The notes under the pieces were generated by a model. That model made no database searches and was not told where the DNA came from. It saw only the letters and a list, made by a program, of their open reading frames with translations. 64,000 nucleotides of DNA from CBDFGN01 sp965247065. GTDB lineage: Bacteria; Bacteroidota; Bacteroidia; Cytophagales; Cyclobacteriaceae. Position numbers and translations under genes: made by a program. This document shows, piece by piece, positions 18,642 through 27,035 of this stretch. Each line of letters begins with the position of its first letter. Position 1 is the stretch's first letter. The stretch covers positions 1,426,001 to 1,490,000 of the forward strand of contig CBDFGN010000006.1 of assembly GCA_965247065.1 (NCBI GenBank), read 5' to 3'.

Positions 18642-19430
18642 ATGTCGTTTGTCGGAAAAAATATCAAGAAGATTAGAGCCATCAAGAAGCTCAGTCAAGC
18701 GGATTTTGCTAAAATATTTGCTCTGGCTCGACCTAGCATTGGGGCCTACGAGGAAGGGAGGGCCGAACCCAAAATTGATACTATTATACAGATTGCTAAA
18801 AAATATAGACTATCCATCGATCTCCTGTTAACCAAGGAACTAACCATAAACGAACTTTTTAACTTCGACATATTCAAAGAGGATCTTAAGGACCATGACC
18901 GCAAGCCCGAACGGAGATCTAGTTACGACGGGATACCTTTTGTATCCATACGCAACTCCGTGGAATACCTTGTGAAATTCAAGAACCAGGATTTCCTAAA
19001 TGGGCTTCCCCTGAGATGGATCAATGAGAAAATACCTGGACTGCTACGCTCCTTTGAATTGAGCGGAACTGAAATGGAGTATAACCAGAATGGCCTTCAT
19101 CATGGAGATATCCTCGTGGCCAGAAAAGTGACTCCGGAACGAGCTAAACTTCTCAAAGGCAAAATATATATTATTGTTGGCCCCGAGGTGATCCAGGTAA
19201 GAAGGCTAAGGGGTTCAGGAAAGAGCTGGATTTTCGGAGCCGATAATCCAAACTATCCGGATCAAACCATAGATCCTACTAAAATTCTGGAGATTTGGGA
19301 AGTAATTGGATCCTATAGTACCTATCTTAACCCACCGGAAATGGTTGAGCAAAGGCTTATGATGCTTGAGCAAAAATTCGAATTGCTGGAACAAAAGTTT
19401 GACCAGGGTAAAAGTGGAAGTCCCCGTTGA
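18642..19430 (+). CDS. XRE-family regulator with degenerate S24/LexA-like domain
   Basis: A 262-residue protein. Residues 5-62 are a helix-turn-helix of XRE type (KLSQADFAKIFALARPSIGAYEEG). Residues 115-225 resemble the S24 peptidase domain of LexA/CI repressors (FELSGTEMEY, then HHGDILVARK). The usual catalytic Ser of the G-D-S-M box is replaced (G-T-E-M), so self-cleavage is unlikely. The C-terminus is a short coiled coil (EQRLMMLEQKFELLEQKFDQ). It is divergent from the psp-like operon and overlaps the next gene, suggesting that it senses a ligand or membrane state and regulates both sides. Confidence 0.85.
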   Translation: MSFVGKNIKKIRAIKKLSQADFAKIFALARPSIGAYEEGRAEPKIDTIIQIAKKYRLSIDLLLTKELTINELFNFDIFKEDLKDHDRKPERRSSYDGIPFVSIRNSVEYLVKFKNQDFLNGLPLRWINEKIPGLLRSFELSGTEMEYNQNGLHHGDILVARKVTPERAKLLKGKIYIIVGPEVIQVRRLRGSGKSWIFGADNPNYPDQTIDPTKILEIWEVIGSYSTYLNPPEMVEQRLMMLEQKFELLEQKFDQGKSGSPR

Positions 19431-19864
19431 CCGAACCGGAATTACATCCCGACAATTTTAACCATTTGGAGATAGCTCATAAGGTTATTCAGGACAATCC
19501 GGTCCTTGCGGGGAAAATTTGCAAAGCTGCTGAGATAGGTATCAGCGATGTTTTACCCCTGATGACCGAAACCATCCGATTCTTGAATCTCATTGCCTAC
19601 CAGAAAGTCCCACTCACCCCGTCATTGAAAGTGGATTTGGCCTGGCACGAGGTAATACTATGCACCCGATATTACCAGACCTTGTGCACCGGGCAATGGG
19701 GCAGGTTCATTCATCATAACCCGGCAGGGAAGCCTGCCGAGAATAAGCGGAATTTTGAAGCCACCCTTAAATTATACCAGGAGCACTACGGTAAAGCCCC
19801 CGCAAAATACTGGGGTGAACTTACTATTGCCGATTGTGGCGGATGCGAAGCAATGAGAGGATGA
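19427..19864 (+). CDS. GRDP-like (glycine-rich-domain-containing-protein-like) protein
   Basis: A 145-residue protein containing the GRDP-like signature: KVDLAWHEVILCTRYYQTLC, then GQWGRFIHHNP. It ends in a short Cys/Gly tail (DCGGCEAMRG), as bacterial members often do. The start is TTG at 19427, overlapping the regulator stop as TTGA, so the two are coupled. No other start fits. Function is unknown; bacterial relatives often lie beside proteins ending in Cys/Gly repeats, as the next gene does. Confidence 0.72.
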   Translation: MTEPELHPDNFNHLEIAHKVIQDNPVLAGKICKAAEIGISDVLPLMTETIRFLNLIAYQKVPLTPSLKVDLAWHEVILCTRYYQTLCTGQWGRFIHHNPAGKPAENKRNFEATLKLYQEHYGKAPAKYWGELTIADCGGCEAMRG

Positions 19865-19981
19865 GGGAATGTTGGAGTGTTGGGTTGAAGTGTTAGGGTG
19901 ATTGGATAATTGGATTATGCGGATGGCGGAAATTAAATGAAATCAACAAATCAACAACTAATCAATTAAAACCCTCTCAGT

Positions 19982-21046
19982 ATGTACTTCAGTGGGCAAT
20001 TGAAAATCAAACCCAGCCAGGAATCATTGATAGAGAAAGTGAAACCCCAAAAGGCGTTTAAGAAGCTCCTGTTTATCATGACTGGGGGAACGCTTGCGGA
20101 CAAGAGGGAAAGACAAACCTTTACCGCTCTTTCAATTCTGCAGCAGTTCAACATGGTCTTTCGGACCCTTGGGATAACCAACATTGTTAGGATCTCTCAA
20201 GACAATCTGGACTTTTACCTGGATACCGACGGCAAGGTAAATGACCTCAAAGAGGCTCTGGACAAATTCGATCTTGAAATGGATGAAGACGTTTCGGCCT
20301 ATTTTCAGGCTCTTTACCTGGTCCTGGAACATGAGGAAGGTAATTTTAACTACCTCATTGAAATTCGGATAAATAGACTACATGAAATCGGGCATCCTCC
20401 AATTGAAATTGTTGTAAATGGACTCCTAAGGGAATTCAAAACCGTAGATGGAGTGGGCCACGGCAAGCTAAGAGCCAAGATGGAGCCCATCTTCAATTCT
20501 CAGGAAACCTACGATGTATTCACCAGCGAAGAGGATCACGAATTCACCCAATTTTTGCACGGACTTGACCATGGCATAAAGAAATACATTCCGGTAGATG
20601 CCATCGAGATCGAGACCACATCTAAGATTGTACTGCCTAAGAAGAGGAAAGAAGCTGGCTCAAGACCAGCGAAAGATACCAGCGACCCGGTATATCACGA
20701 TTATTACGGCTATTCGGATTATGTTATCTTTTTGCCTATGTGGTCGGATATGAGCTATGCTCATAATGTTCATATTCACGATACTCAGCTCATGAGTGAA
20801 GAAGGGGACCCAATAGGGCACATCGGTGAAGAGGGTGTCAATGCCGGGGAGTCGGGCCTTTTTGACCCGGACACTACCCTGAGCCAGGGACTTCAGGATT
20901 CATCTGACTACATGGACGCCACGGATACTAAACACGGAGATGGCGCCTCGGAAGACGCTGAAAGCAGCTGGCTTGATTCAGCTGACGTTTCTCATTCGGA
21001 TGACAGCTCGTCCTGTAGTTCCTGCTCGTCCTGCGGAGGAGATTGA
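19982..21046 (+). CDS. Uncharacterised protein with acidic linker and CxxC tail
   Basis: A 354-residue protein I do not recognise as a family. Residues 1-210 appear folded, mixed alpha/beta, with DEDVSAYFQALYLVLEHEEG. Residues 235-265 are Tyr-rich (HDYYGYSDYVIFLP), and residues 290-345 form an acidic Asp/Ser/Glu linker. The last residues are CSSCSSCGGD. Such cysteine-rich ends after a disordered linker recall TIGR04222-type proteins that accompany GRDP-like genes, but this is an inference. It follows the GRDP-like gene by 117 bases on the same strand. Confidence 0.65.
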   Translation: MYFSGQLKIKPSQESLIEKVKPQKAFKKLLFIMTGGTLADKRERQTFTALSILQQFNMVFRTLGITNIVRISQDNLDFYLDTDGKVNDLKEALDKFDLEMDEDVSAYFQALYLVLEHEEGNFNYLIEIRINRLHEIGHPPIEIVVNGLLREFKTVDGVGHGKLRAKMEPIFNSQETYDVFTSEEDHEFTQFLHGLDHGIKKYIPVDAIEIETTSKIVLPKKRKEAGSRPAKDTSDPVYHDYYGYSDYVIFLPMWSDMSYAHNVHIHDTQLMSEEGDPIGHIGEEGVNAGESGLFDPDTTLSQGLQDSSDYMDATDTKHGDGASEDAESSWLDSADVSHSDDSSSCSSCSSCGGD

Positions 21047-21741
21047 TTAACCTTCGGTCTTCTTGAGGCTGGTTAGCAGACTGGCGGTAATGCTTAAAAA
21101 GTTCTCTTCGGTAATGATCCCGACCAACTTTTGATTTTTAACCACCGGTAAACACCCGATTCGCTTCTCCCTCATAAGGCCCATCGCCTGATGAATGCTG
21201 GCCTCAGGTGCTATGGTCAGCGGGTCGGTGATCATTAGATCTTTGACCGCAACATCCTTGCCGGCTCCTTTTTTGATTTTTTTGCTAAAATGCCTAAGTA
21301 GGATGCGGGCGGAAATCAGGCCGATTAATTTCCCGACATCGTCCTCAATCGGAATAAACCGAATCTTTTGCCAGTCCATGACATCAGCCACCAGCTCGGG
21401 TATATCGTCCTGTTGCACGGTAAAAAGGTCAGTGGTCATGAACTCTTCAACCAGCATAGAGGTTGGCTCCCATTTTTTAAGGATGGCTACCTTGGCAGGC
21501 TTCCATTCATGAATGGGCAATCCGCGCTTCAAATTCTTTACCATTGATGCGGTCAAAGCCACAGCAGCCTCTTCGCGGGTGGTTTCTTTTACCAATTTAG
21601 TATACGAATTCAGAATCCAGGAGGTACCGTTTCGACGGGTGTCGTTGCGCTGTTCAATAACTCCCAAATACCGGTCAATATCTGCCTTTCTTACCTTGTT
21701 CTTTAACAGGCCCTGGCGGGCAAGTGGGAGTAATTCTTTTT
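21047..21741 (-). pseudogene. C-terminal half of GCS2-CBS ligase gene, cut off by IS1595 element
   Basis: The minus-strand frame stays open from the target duplication to the stop at 21047. It begins KELLPLARQGLLKNK, a stretch with no start codon of its own, followed by about 60 linker residues. Two CBS domains follow (VEEFMTTDLFTV and VKDLMITDPLTI are their starts). CBS pairs bind adenine nucleotides. Removing 21742-24379 and one target copy joins this in frame to the fragment at 24380-25612, giving a 639-residue protein. As it stands this half has only a TTG at 21667 as a possible start. Confidence 0.9.
21734..21741. repeat. Target-site duplication of IS1595 element, left copy
   Basis: TTCTTTTT here is repeated exactly at 24380-24387. 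Eight bases is the duplication length of the IS1595 family. Confidence 0.9.
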
Positions 21742-21820
21742 GGGATTAATATACTTGATTAACCTTGCATTTCTCATACCAAATGGTTATATTAAGGTAT
21801 GATTGTAAAGGTTAAATATC

Positions 21821-22750
21821 ATGTGTGAAAGTAAAAATTTAAGAGATTTCGATAATTTAATTGAACTAACTGATTACTTCGATTCTGACGAAAAATGTGT
21901 TGAATACCTAGCAAAACTAAGGTGGAATGATAACCCAGTTTGCCCGTATTGTGACCACGATAAAAGCTACACATTGAAAGGTAAAAATAAAAGGTGGAAG
22001 TGTGCCAAGTGTAAGAAGCATTTCAGCGTAAGGATCGGAACCATCTTTGAAGAAAGTAAGATTTCTCTTAGAAAATGGTTCATAGCCATTTATCTTGTAA
22101 CCGCACATAAAAAGGGTATTTCATCTTATCAACTAGCAAGGGATATTAAGGTTACTCAAAAAACTGGCTGGTTTATGTTGCAAAGAATCCGGTACGCTTT
22201 CCAACCTGAGAATGACAAATTTAGCGGTGATGTTGAAGTTGATGAGACATACGTAGGGGGTAAGGAAAAGAACAAGCATAAAGCCAAAAGAACAGCAAAC
22301 ACTCAGGGTAGAAGTGTTAAGACCAAAACTCCCGTTCTTGGTATCATGGAACGAGGAGGCAAGGTGTATGCATTGCCTTTAAAAGATACCAAGGGAGCAT
22401 CCGTAATACCTGTTGTTTCGGACAAGGTTATTTACGGGAATCGAGTTTTTACTGATGAATGGCACAGTTACAAATCTCTCGGTAAGAATTACCAGCACCA
22501 CGTAGTTAATCACGGATTTGGTCAGTATGTGCTAGGTGATGCGCACACAAACAACATTGAAAGTTTCTGGGCATTATTAAAGAGAGGGATAATGGGAATT
22601 TATCACCACATTGGCGACAAACACCTTGAAAAGTATGTGAACGAATTTACGTTTCGTTTCAATACTCGCAAACTGACCGAGGGATCGAGATTTGATTTGA
22701 TGCTTAGTAAATCAAGTGGGAGGCTGGACTATCAAACATTGATAAGATGA
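21821..22750 (+). CDS. IS1595-family transposase (ISXO2-like)
   Basis: A 309-residue transposase. The N-terminal zinc ribbon (CPYCDHDKSY then CAKCKKHF, about residues 39-66) is followed by a helix-turn-helix (YQLARDIKVTQKTGWFMLQR). The ISXO2 catalytic domain contains VEVDETYVGGKEKN, FTDEWHSYKSL and NNIESFWALLKRGIMG. The residues expected for a DDE/DDN-type site are present and the protein is full length, so the element may still move. Its stop overlaps the next start as ATGA, coupling passenger expression to the transposase. Confidence 0.95.
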   Translation: MCESKNLRDFDNLIELTDYFDSDEKCVEYLAKLRWNDNPVCPYCDHDKSYTLKGKNKRWKCAKCKKHFSVRIGTIFEESKISLRKWFIAIYLVTAHKKGISSYQLARDIKVTQKTGWFMLQRIRYAFQPENDKFSGDVEVDETYVGGKEKNKHKAKRTANTQGRSVKTKTPVLGIMERGGKVYALPLKDTKGASVIPVVSDKVIYGNRVFTDEWHSYKSLGKNYQHHVVNHGFGQYVLGDAHTNNIESFWALLKRGIMGIYHHIGDKHLEKYVNEFTFRFNTRKLTEGSRFDLMLSKSSGRLDYQTLIR

Positions 22751-23484
22751 GCTTTTCATTGAGAATCAATGACGACAAGAAAGCTCTGAGCAAAGAAAGG
22801 GGTATTTCGATCAATGAACTATCCGATCTTTTGTCAGACTTATATAGTGCCTTAGATATAGACTTAGGGGCAAACATTACTCTAAGCGAGGTTACTGGTA
22901 GTTCTTATGCCTTAAAATTCAATACAGATGAGCCAAGTTATGAGGAAAGATTTAAGGAGGTTCACAAGAATATTGAGCAAATACCTATTGATGATCTAGA
23001 CATTGAGCAAAGAAAATACGCTAATACGCTAAGAAAAATAATTGGTGGTAGGTATTATTTAACTGCCTATGATAACGAAGAACAAGAAATTGCAACCATC
23101 AAAGAGTTCAAGCGGACCCTTGACATTGAATACTATTATACACAAAAAACCATATATGGTATCCTTTCTGAACTTGGAGGAAAATCAATAACTACGCCCA
23201 ACAAACACATCCTCATAGACGGGTTCAGCCACAGAGTTTATTTAGACAAAGAGCAAGATTTGGAGTTGAAACAATTTTACGGGACAGATAAATTACGGGT
23301 TAAAATACGCCTAAAACGGTCTTCCGTTGATAGCCATATTATTAGGGCAGAAATGATTTCATTTCTAAAGATTGGAGACGGTATGCTTCATGAAAATATA
23401 GAAAAAGAGGGGTACGTTGATTTGGCGATTTTGAAAGGGGCTAAAACTATTGACGATGTACTAAACAGGATATATGGCGGTTGA
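22747..23484 (+). CDS. Passenger protein of unknown family upstream of PIN nuclease
   Basis: A 245-residue protein that I do not recognise. The N-terminal part has ISINELSDLLSDLYSALDID and a beta-rich stretch. The middle (90-125) contains YYLTAYDNEEQEIATIKEFK, and the end has short beta strands (KLRVKIRLKRSS) and a helical tail. It overlaps the transposase by 4 bases and the PIN gene by 11. By position it could be the antitoxin or a partner of the PIN protein, but its size is large for a classical antitoxin and no DNA-binding motif is evident. Confidence 0.75.
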   Translation: MSFSLRINDDKKALSKERGISINELSDLLSDLYSALDIDLGANITLSEVTGSSYALKFNTDEPSYEERFKEVHKNIEQIPIDDLDIEQRKYANTLRKIIGGRYYLTAYDNEEQEIATIKEFKRTLDIEYYYTQKTIYGILSELGGKSITTPNKHILIDGFSHRVYLDKEQDLELKQFYGTDKLRVKIRLKRSSVDSHIIRAEMISFLKIGDGMLHENIEKEGYVDLAILKGAKTIDDVLNRIYGG

Positions 23485-24097
23485 CATAAAACCCATCAAG
23501 GACTGGCAGAAGATTCTTTTGGACACCACCATCATCATTTCTCTTTTCAACGCAGAAGCCGATGGGGTAAAAGATGATGTCATTTTGTTCATAAAAAAGC
23601 TGGTAAATTATCTTGGAAGTTCCAAAACTGGGGATAACAATGAACGGATATTTTACATCTCAACCATAACCCTATCTGAGTTGTTAACAAGAGAAAATGA
23701 CGCTGAAAAGATCAAGCGGATTCTCAAAGTCTTGAATAGCCAGAATGTGGAATTTATCGACTTTGATCTTGAAGCGGCCCTTCATTTCAATGCCAGACTC
23801 TATAACAAATTATCCAAAGACAGCTTGCACGACAAGGCTAAGGAATTTGGCTGGAAACAGAACGACTATATGATGGCCAGGGAATGGATTAATAGGGATT
23901 ACATGATTATAATGAGCGGAGTAGTTCATCAAGCAGATGTAATTCTAACTGCCGACAAAAAGTCCTTTTATCCGTTGACCGCAGAAGCAGGTATATTCTG
24001 CGCACTAACCTATCCTGATTTATTTGAGTATACCGATCAATTCATAATACAGTATAAGCCCGAAGAAGTTGAAGAAACAAGAGAAGAACAAGGTTAG
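23474..24097 (+). CDS. PIN-domain ribonuclease, putative toxin
   Basis: A 207-residue PIN-fold protein. The first acidic site is in KILLDTTIIISLFN (Asp17). The second is in ISTITLSELLTR (Glu near 70). The last is in the PIN-typical strand HQADVILTADKKSFYPL. PIN enzymes cut RNA using Mg or Mn and are toxins in VapBC systems. It is longer than a usual VapC (about 130 residues), with an inserted helical region and an acidic tail. It is carried on the IS1595 element and overlaps its partner gene. Confidence 0.82.
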   Translation: MAVDIKPIKDWQKILLDTTIIISLFNAEADGVKDDVILFIKKLVNYLGSSKTGDNNERIFYISTITLSELLTRENDAEKIKRILKVLNSQNVEFIDFDLEAALHFNARLYNKLSKDSLHDKAKEFGWKQNDYMMAREWINRDYMIIMSGVVHQADVILTADKKSFYPLTAEAGIFCALTYPDLFEYTDQFIIQYKPEEVEETREEQG

Positions 24098-24212
24098 TTT
24101 CCTTAAGGCATTGGCCAAAGTTGTTAAAGCTGGGCCTTTGAAGAAAAAGAAGAAAGAGGGACTACCTCGCAAAAACAAGATAGAGTACGAAAACAATGAG
24201 GATAAATCCTAG
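24069..24212 (+). CDS. Possible small basic protein after PIN gene
   Basis: A 47-codon frame with TTG start, overlapping the end of the PIN gene and, on the opposite strand, the small membrane protein. It encodes a lysine-rich peptide (GPLKKKKKEGLPRKNK within it). No ribosome site stands out. Either this or nothing is translated here; support is weak. Confidence 0.2.
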   Translation: MKKQEKNKVSFLKALAKVVKAGPLKKKKKEGLPRKNKIEYENNEDKS

Positions 24213-24317
24213 AAAATACTGCAACGCTTTCGAGACTCCACCTTTAACGAAACGAAGAAACACAATAGCTCCTCCACCTAGTAAAACTAAAAGAGCCAAT
24301 TCACCAATATCATTCAT
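24162..24317 (-). CDS. Small two-helix membrane protein inside IS1595 element
   Basis: A 51-residue minus-strand frame with ATG start, preceded directly by AAGGAT. It begins MNDIGELALLVLLGGGAIVF and has a second hydrophobic segment (YFLGFILIVFVLYLVF), with basic residues between and after them. The topology is clean, and the sequence lies between the PIN gene and the right terminal repeat, convergent to the passenger pair. I know no family. It could be an accessory or a small toxin-like peptide; only its hydrophobicity and intact frame support it. Confidence 0.5.
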   Translation of the reverse strand: MNDIGELALLVLLGGGAIVFLRFVKGGVSKALQYFLGFILIVFVLYLVFAR

Positions 24318-24379
24318 ATCCTTAAATTATAAAATCCGCAGTCATTTCACAATATGGGTTAGTCAAATATGTTATTCCC

Positions 24380-24387
24380 TTCTTTTT
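24380..24387. repeat. Target-site duplication of IS1595 element, right copy
   Basis: TTCTTTTT, identical to 21734-21741, directly outside the right inverted repeat. Confidence 0.9.
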
Positions 24388-25612
24388 TAATCAATTCGCT
24401 GGTGCTAATCTTCTTCCCCTTATACCAACAGAGCTCGGTATCCAAACCGTTTCGGGAAACCAGAATGAAGTTCGACTTGGCCTCATCAAACTCGAGATCT
24501 TTGGTCACGTCGGTATGCTCGTCGTCAAAGGCATTCATCAAACCCAACCATAAGGCCGCATTGGCCACCTCATCAATCACGCTGGGACCTGCCGGGAACA
24601 GTCGGTTCTCAATCCGGAGGTGAGGTTTGCCATTAGGGCTGATCCCGTAACAGGGGCGATTCCAACGATAAACCGTTGAATTATGGATCATGAGGGCACT
24701 TAGCTTGGGCGTCAGACCCTTGTCAACCTCCTCCAAAACATCAGAGTCAACCTCTGCCATAAGCATTACTCTAAACCGAACGATATCTTCCTTGAACAAG
24801 TCCAATACCGAATTGCGCAGCCAGGAATTTCCGAAAGTCACTCGCGGACTTCGGTCCCTTAGGTGCTCGCTGGTAATCCGGGTATCAATTGACTGTTGAA
24901 ACAACGCTACTCGGGTTTCGTGCCATAGTCTCTTTCCAAACAAAAGCGGTGAATTGGACGCTATGGCCAGAACCGGTGCAGCCAAAACCTGTGCCATATT
25001 GTACTTTCGTACGAATTCGTCAGGTCTCACCTGCAGATGTACCTGAAAACTTGTGTTGCACGCTTCAAGCATTGCAGAATCGTGCTTAATATTCAATTCA
25101 TCAATACCACCAATTCGAAGTTCGTAAACCTTGCCTCGCAGTTTGCTTATCGCCTCCACCAAAGCGCCATAACGATCCAGGGGAGTCAGATTTTCCAGCT
25201 CCAGGTCAAATTTTCGAATCGTTGGGAGAATACCGGTTAAAACGTACGCTACCCCCTCCTCTTTGCAGACCTTGCTTAACTCATCAAGCAATCCTTTCAG
25301 GTTCTCTTCCAATTGGTGAAAGCAATCCTTGGCAAAAGGAAGCGGATCCAAATTGGCCTCAATATTGAACTTGGCTAATTCGGCTGTGAAGCTATCCGGC
25401 AACTTAGCCAGCAAATCAAGGTTCTTGTTAGCTGGTTTATAATTCTTGTCCAAAAGACATATTTCCTGTTCGGCGCCAATATGCAGTGGGTTCTCATTAA
25501 ACCAACCCTCATTCAGCATTCGATCCAAGGCTTGGACATCCTTTAATAAATGCTTGGTGAAGTCGCCAAGCTCCTTTTTGGTCTTTACTGGTTTGACGTT
25601 TAATTCTCCCAT
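24380..25612 (-). pseudogene. N-terminal half of GCS2-CBS ligase gene, interrupted by IS1595 element
   Basis: The fragment encodes about 410 residues of a GCS2-type glutamate-cysteine-ligase-like enzyme. Visible motifs are HIGAEQEICLLD, FNIEANLDPLPF, KVYELRIGGIDELN, FGNSWLRNSV and HLRIENRLFPAGPSVIDE. These enzymes form an ATP-dependent amide bond with glutamate. The frame runs 16 bases into the IS element's right end before stopping at 24359. The start is ATG at 25612. The catalytic domain is nearly whole, so residual activity without the CBS part is possible. The other half is at 21047-21741. Confidence 0.88.
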
Positions 25613-25700
25613 GTATCTAACCAAAATATAACAAAAAAAGGTAAGCCAAGTGCCCCAAGCATATTTTCGGCTTAAGTCAAGCGTTAAGGGGCCAAGTTTT

Positions 25701-25708
25701 TATATTTG
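25701..25708 (+). promoter_or_regulatory. -7 box of tyrS promoter
   Basis: TATATTTG fits TAnnTTTG exactly and lies 20 bases before the tyrS ATG. No clear -33 TTTG is seen at the usual distance. Confidence 0.5.
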
Positions 25709-25728
25709 CATCCAAACTGGTATTGTTA

Positions 25729-27009
25729 ATGAAAGACCTTATTGCTGAGTTGAATTGGAGGGGTATGATCTACGATTGTATGCCCGGTACTGAGGAACAG
25801 TTGAAAAAGGAAATGACCTCGGCCTATATTGGATTTGATCCGACCGCACCATCCCTACATATTGGCAATTTAGCTACTGTTATGCTGCTGAAACACGCTC
25901 AACTTGCCGGCCATAAACCGTTTATTTTAGTCGGTGGCGCCACTGGAATGGTTGGGGATCCCTCCGGGAAGTCCGAAGAGAGAAAGCTACTGGACGAAAA
26001 GGTGCTTCGATTTAATCAGGATAGAGTTTTGGAGCAGCTCAGCCGGTTCCTGGATTTCGATTGTGGAGAGAATTCGGCAGTCGTCGTCAACAACTATGAC
26101 TGGTTCAAGGACATATTGTTCCTGGAATTCTTACGGGATGCGGGCAAACATATTTCAGTAAACTATATGATGGCCAAGGAATCGGTAAAAAACCGCCTTG
26201 ATTCAGGAATTTCATTTACGGAGTTCTCCTACCAATTGCTGCAGGCCTATGATTTTTACCAACTGTTCGTCCATCACGGGGTAAAGCTCCAGATGGGAGG
26301 CTCAGACCAGTGGGGAAACATTACCACCGGAACCGAGTTAATCCGGCGAAAATCAGGAGGGGAAGCCTTTGCCCTAACAACACCGCTGGTTACTCGTTCT
26401 GATGGCCAGAAATTTGGCAAAACCGAAGAAGGAAATCTCTGGCTGGACCCTGAAATGACCTCTCCCTATAAGTTTTATCAATTTTGGCTCAACTGTAGCG
26501 ATGAGGAAAGCGCCGACCTAATTAAAATATTCACCCTGCTTGACCAAAAGGAAATCTACGGCCTGCAGCAAGAACATCAAAATGCCCCTCATTTAAGACC
26601 TCTGCAAAAGGCGTTGGCCTCGGAGATTACCACCCGTGTTCATGGAGAACGCGAGCTCCAAATGGCACTCAGAGCTTCCTCCATATTATTCGGGAAATCC
26701 ACAACCGAGGACCTGGTGAGCCTTGATGAAAAGACCCTTCTGGCGGTTTTCGAGGGAGTTCCGCAGGTGGATGTGGAGAAAGAGAAGTTGAACGACCCGG
26801 AGGCTCTAGTCCTGCTGACCGAAATCACCAAAGGTGAGATCTTCAACTCCAAGAGCGAGGCCCGCCGAATGATACAGGGCGGGGGAGTAAGTGTTAACAA
26901 AGAGAAATTAGCAAATGCGGAGGAACCCCTGAATCTGCAATTACTATCGGACAAATATGTCCTGGTGCAAAAGGGTAAGAAGAACTATTACCTCCTCCGG
27001 GGAATATAA
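25729..27009 (+). CDS. tyrS: Tyrosyl-tRNA synthetase
   Basis: A 426-residue class I synthetase that charges tRNA-Tyr. The HIGH-type motif lies in APSLHIGNLATVM, and the tyrosine pocket includes GGSDQWGNITTG. The KMSKS loop is the bacterial variant KFGKTEEG. The C-terminal S4 RNA-binding domain contains ARRMIQGGGVSVNKEKL. I chose ATG at 25729 over TTG at 25723. It is divergent from the broken GCS2-CBS gene. Confidence 0.97.
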   Translation: MKDLIAELNWRGMIYDCMPGTEEQLKKEMTSAYIGFDPTAPSLHIGNLATVMLLKHAQLAGHKPFILVGGATGMVGDPSGKSEERKLLDEKVLRFNQDRVLEQLSRFLDFDCGENSAVVVNNYDWFKDILFLEFLRDAGKHISVNYMMAKESVKNRLDSGISFTEFSYQLLQAYDFYQLFVHHGVKLQMGGSDQWGNITTGTELIRRKSGGEAFALTTPLVTRSDGQKFGKTEEGNLWLDPEMTSPYKFYQFWLNCSDEESADLIKIFTLLDQKEIYGLQQEHQNAPHLRPLQKALASEITTRVHGERELQMALRASSILFGKSTTEDLVSLDEKTLLAVFEGVPQVDVEKEKLNDPEALVLLTEITKGEIFNSKSEARRMIQGGGVSVNKEKLANAEEPLNLQLLSDKYVLVQKGKKNYYLLRGI

Positions 27010-27035
27010 GAAAGGCCGGAAGCCAGCCATTAGCA

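Larger units (their letters stand above)
21742..24379 (+). mobile_element. IS1595-family (ISXO2-type) element with passenger genes
   Basis: This 2638-base element is bounded by imperfect 23-base inverted repeats (left GGGATTAATATACTTG onward, right end on the minus strand GGGAATAACATATTTG onward, 18 of 23 matching). Both ends are flanked by the direct repeat TTCTTTTT. It holds a transposase, two overlapping passenger genes in the same direction and a small gene on the other strand. Insertion is inside the GCS2-CBS gene; excision on paper restores the reading frame exactly. Confidence 0.92.

Noticed and set aside
18642..21046. Interpretation of the XRE/S24 region as a prophage repressor
   Set aside because: No integrase, structural or lysis genes are nearby, and the neighbours are membrane-stress genes.
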